DNA of 64,000 bases from GCA-2705995 sp048267965 (GTDB lineage Bacteria; Bacteroidota; Bacteroidia; Flavobacteriales_G; Salibacteraceae), in assembly GCA_048267965.1 (NCBI GenBank), contig JBLWWK010000008.1, positions 1 to 64,000 on the forward strand, in the 5' to 3' direction. A program made the translations under genes and the position numbers. Shown here piece by piece: positions 62,797-64,000 of the stretch (its first letter is position 1; every line of letters begins with the position of its first letter). A model generated the notes under the pieces. That model worked only from the letters and a program-made list of their open reading frames with translations, made no database searches and was not told the DNA's origin.

Positions 62797-64000
62797 ATGA
62801 GCGAGAAAGCAAAGAAAGAAACTGCTAAAAAGCGAAATTTCAAGAAGTTAGTGCTTTGGTTTTGGGGCCTTTTTGTAATGGCTTCGTTGCTAATCACCGT
62901 CTTTTTCTATGCCTTATCTATGGGTTGGATTTGGGATTTACCGTCTTTCGAAGAACTGGAAAATCCGAGAAGCAATTTAGCTACTGAAATCATTTCGTCT
63001 GATCAGCAACTTTTAGGTAAATTCTACCAAGAAAACCGTACAAAAGTTGAATTTAAAGATTTGCCAAAACCCTTGGTAAATGCCTTAGTTTCTACCGAAG
63101 ACGAGCGTTATTTCGAACACAGCGGCATCGATATTCGAGGGCTTGTAAGGGCCATTGTTTATGTAGGAACCAAGGGGGGAGCAAGTACCATTACGCAGCA
63201 GCTAGCTAAGCAATTGTACCACGAGCCTGCGGGTTCTACACTTGCCAGAATCAAGCAAAAACTCATGGAATGGGTAATTGCTTCTAAACTAGAAAGGCAG
63301 TATACCAAAGACGAAATCATTGCAATGTATTTCAATAAGTTCGATTTTATTAACCATGCAGTGGGTATAGAATCGGCAGCAAACGTCTATTTTGGAGTCA
63401 AAGCGAAAGACCTAGACATTCACCAAGCGGCTCTTTTGGTGGGTATGTGTAAAAACCCAGCCTTGTACAATCCGCTTCGTTTTCCAGAAAGAGCTCTAGG
63501 TAGAAGGAACACGGTTTTCGGCCAAATGGCGAGAAACGGAATATATTCGAAAGAAGAAGTAGATTCGCTAAGCCAGCTTCCGCTAGATATCGACTTTCAA
63601 AGTGCCGATCACAAAAAGGGAATTGCTCCTTACTTTAGAGAAGTTCTGCGTGGAGAACTAAAGAAATTATTCAACGAAAAAGACGATAATGGCAACTATA
63701 AAATTGCCAAAGCCAATGGCGAGCCGTACAATATTTACAAAGACGGCTTAAAAGTATACACCACCATCGATAAGCGCATGCAGCAATATGCAGAATGGGC
63801 GGTTCAGCGCCATTTGGGAGGTGAACTTCAAGATTTATTCGACCGCAAAAACGCAGGAAAAAGAAACCCGCCATTTAGCAACGATCTTTCTGATAAACAA
63901 GCCGCGGGCATCGTAAACCGAGCAAAAAAGAGAAGTCCGCGTTATTTAATTCTTACCGGAAAACAATGTGAAAATTGCGGTAGACGTGGAGATTATGTTT
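62797..64000 (+). CDS. penicillin-binding protein 1A (partial, cut by window end)
   Basis: Bifunctional peptidoglycan synthase; only the first ~401 residues are visible. A membrane helix (about 18-42) precedes the GT51 glycosyltransferase domain with catalytic Glu101 in STEDERYFEHSG and GASTITQQLAKQL (about 127-139). The start of the linker/transpeptidase region is seen (VYTTIDKRMQQYAEWA). The gene continues past base 64000. It starts nine bases after gldH. Confidence 0.93.
   Translation, partial: MSEKAKKETAKKRNFKKLVLWFWGLFVMASLLITVFFYALSMGWIWDLPSFEELENPRSNLATEIISSDQQLLGKFYQENRTKVEFKDLPKPLVNALVSTEDERYFEHSGIDIRGLVRAIVYVGTKGGASTITQQLAKQLYHEPAGSTLARIKQKLMEWVIASKLERQYTKDEIIAMYFNKFDFINHAVGIESAANVYFGVKAKDLDIHQAALLVGMCKNPALYNPLRFPERALGRRNTVFGQMARNGIYSKEEVDSLSQLPLDIDFQSADHKKGIAPYFREVLRGELKKLFNEKDDNGNYKIAKANGEPYNIYKDGLKVYTTIDKRMQQYAEWAVQRHLGGELQDLFDRKNAGKRNPPFSNDLSDKQAAGIVNRAKKRSPRYLILTGKQCENCGRRGDYV

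Noticed and set aside
372..63171. The GGTAGGAACC word as a CRISPR repeat or mobile-element end
   Set aside because: Copies are single, spread across housekeeping genes on both strands and lack constant flanks or spacers.
1..64000. tRNA or rRNA genes, CRISPR arrays, IS elements
   Set aside because: I looked in the intergenic spaces and saw no cloverleaf, rRNA-like segment, spaced repeat array or transposase.

Overview
The window looks like a chromosomal stretch of a Bacteroidota bacterium, most likely a marine-type Flavobacteriales. The evidence is a gliding-motility lipoprotein gene (gldH), four putative outer-membrane or secreted proteins (a TonB-dependent receptor and three proteins with Por/type IX C-terminal sorting domains), lineage-typical families (DUF4837, DUF4292, IPExxxVDY), Mg-type HemB, a base composition near 40% GC by eye, and about 15 copies of the Bacteroidota promoter element TAnnTTTG just upstream of start codons. 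Shine-Dalgarno sequences are almost absent, with one striking exception near 7.2 kb. I see no rRNA, tRNA, IS element, prophage or CRISPR array.

Layout. 0-8.9 kb: hemB, lgt, a FAD oxidoreductase, a Bcp-type peroxiredoxin, an aldehyde dehydrogenase, a TetR regulator, a candidate structured small RNA, and a PIN-PhoH protein. 8.9-9.6 kb: a non-coding block of hairpins and repeats related to those at 90-245. 9.6-13.7 kb: an LpxH-like metallophosphoesterase, a glycosyltransferase-like protein and oligopeptidase B. 13.9-27.7 kb: TonB-dependent receptor, a secreted hydrolase-like protein, an ArsC-like protein, a flippase-like membrane protein, a methionine/cysteine PLP enzyme, TrkA, an SDR and two tandem M43 metalloproteases. 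27.8-33.8 kb: polA, cysS and the divergent oxyR/dps pair. 34.0-43.1 kb: an envelope cluster on the minus strand (DUF4837 lipoprotein, LysM lytic transglycosylase, gatA, tatA, EnvC-like factor, DUF4292 lipoprotein, TPR lipoprotein, sugar nucleotidyltransferase). 43.2-49.9 kb: cupin, antiporter, secreted protein, rseP, GH3-like, MarC, purN. 50-64 kb: nitroreductase, acpP-fabF-rnc-IPExxxVDY-pyk, pheS, cyclophilin, small hypotheticals, cvpA, pgk, holB-ricT-gldH and a PBP1A cut by the window end.

The most unusual signal is not a gene. The short word GGTAGGAACC recurs on both strands throughout the window. I counted 29 exact copies of its 9-base core GTAGGAACC, 21 of them as the full 10-mer, where base composition alone predicts fewer than one. 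Of these, 25 lie inside genes, encoding Val-Gly-Thr, Val-Pro-Thr or Gly-Ser-Tyr. One inverted pair forms the transcription terminator between cysS and polA. This resembles the behaviour of DNA-uptake sequences in Neisseria and Haemophilus. The second unusual signal is a candidate small RNA at 7029-7290 (minus strand): it has a perfect Shine-Dalgarno site, a 22-codon ORF, an interlocked set of helices including a pseudoknot, and an intrinsic terminator.

All calls are from reading the sequence and translations only; no database search was run.
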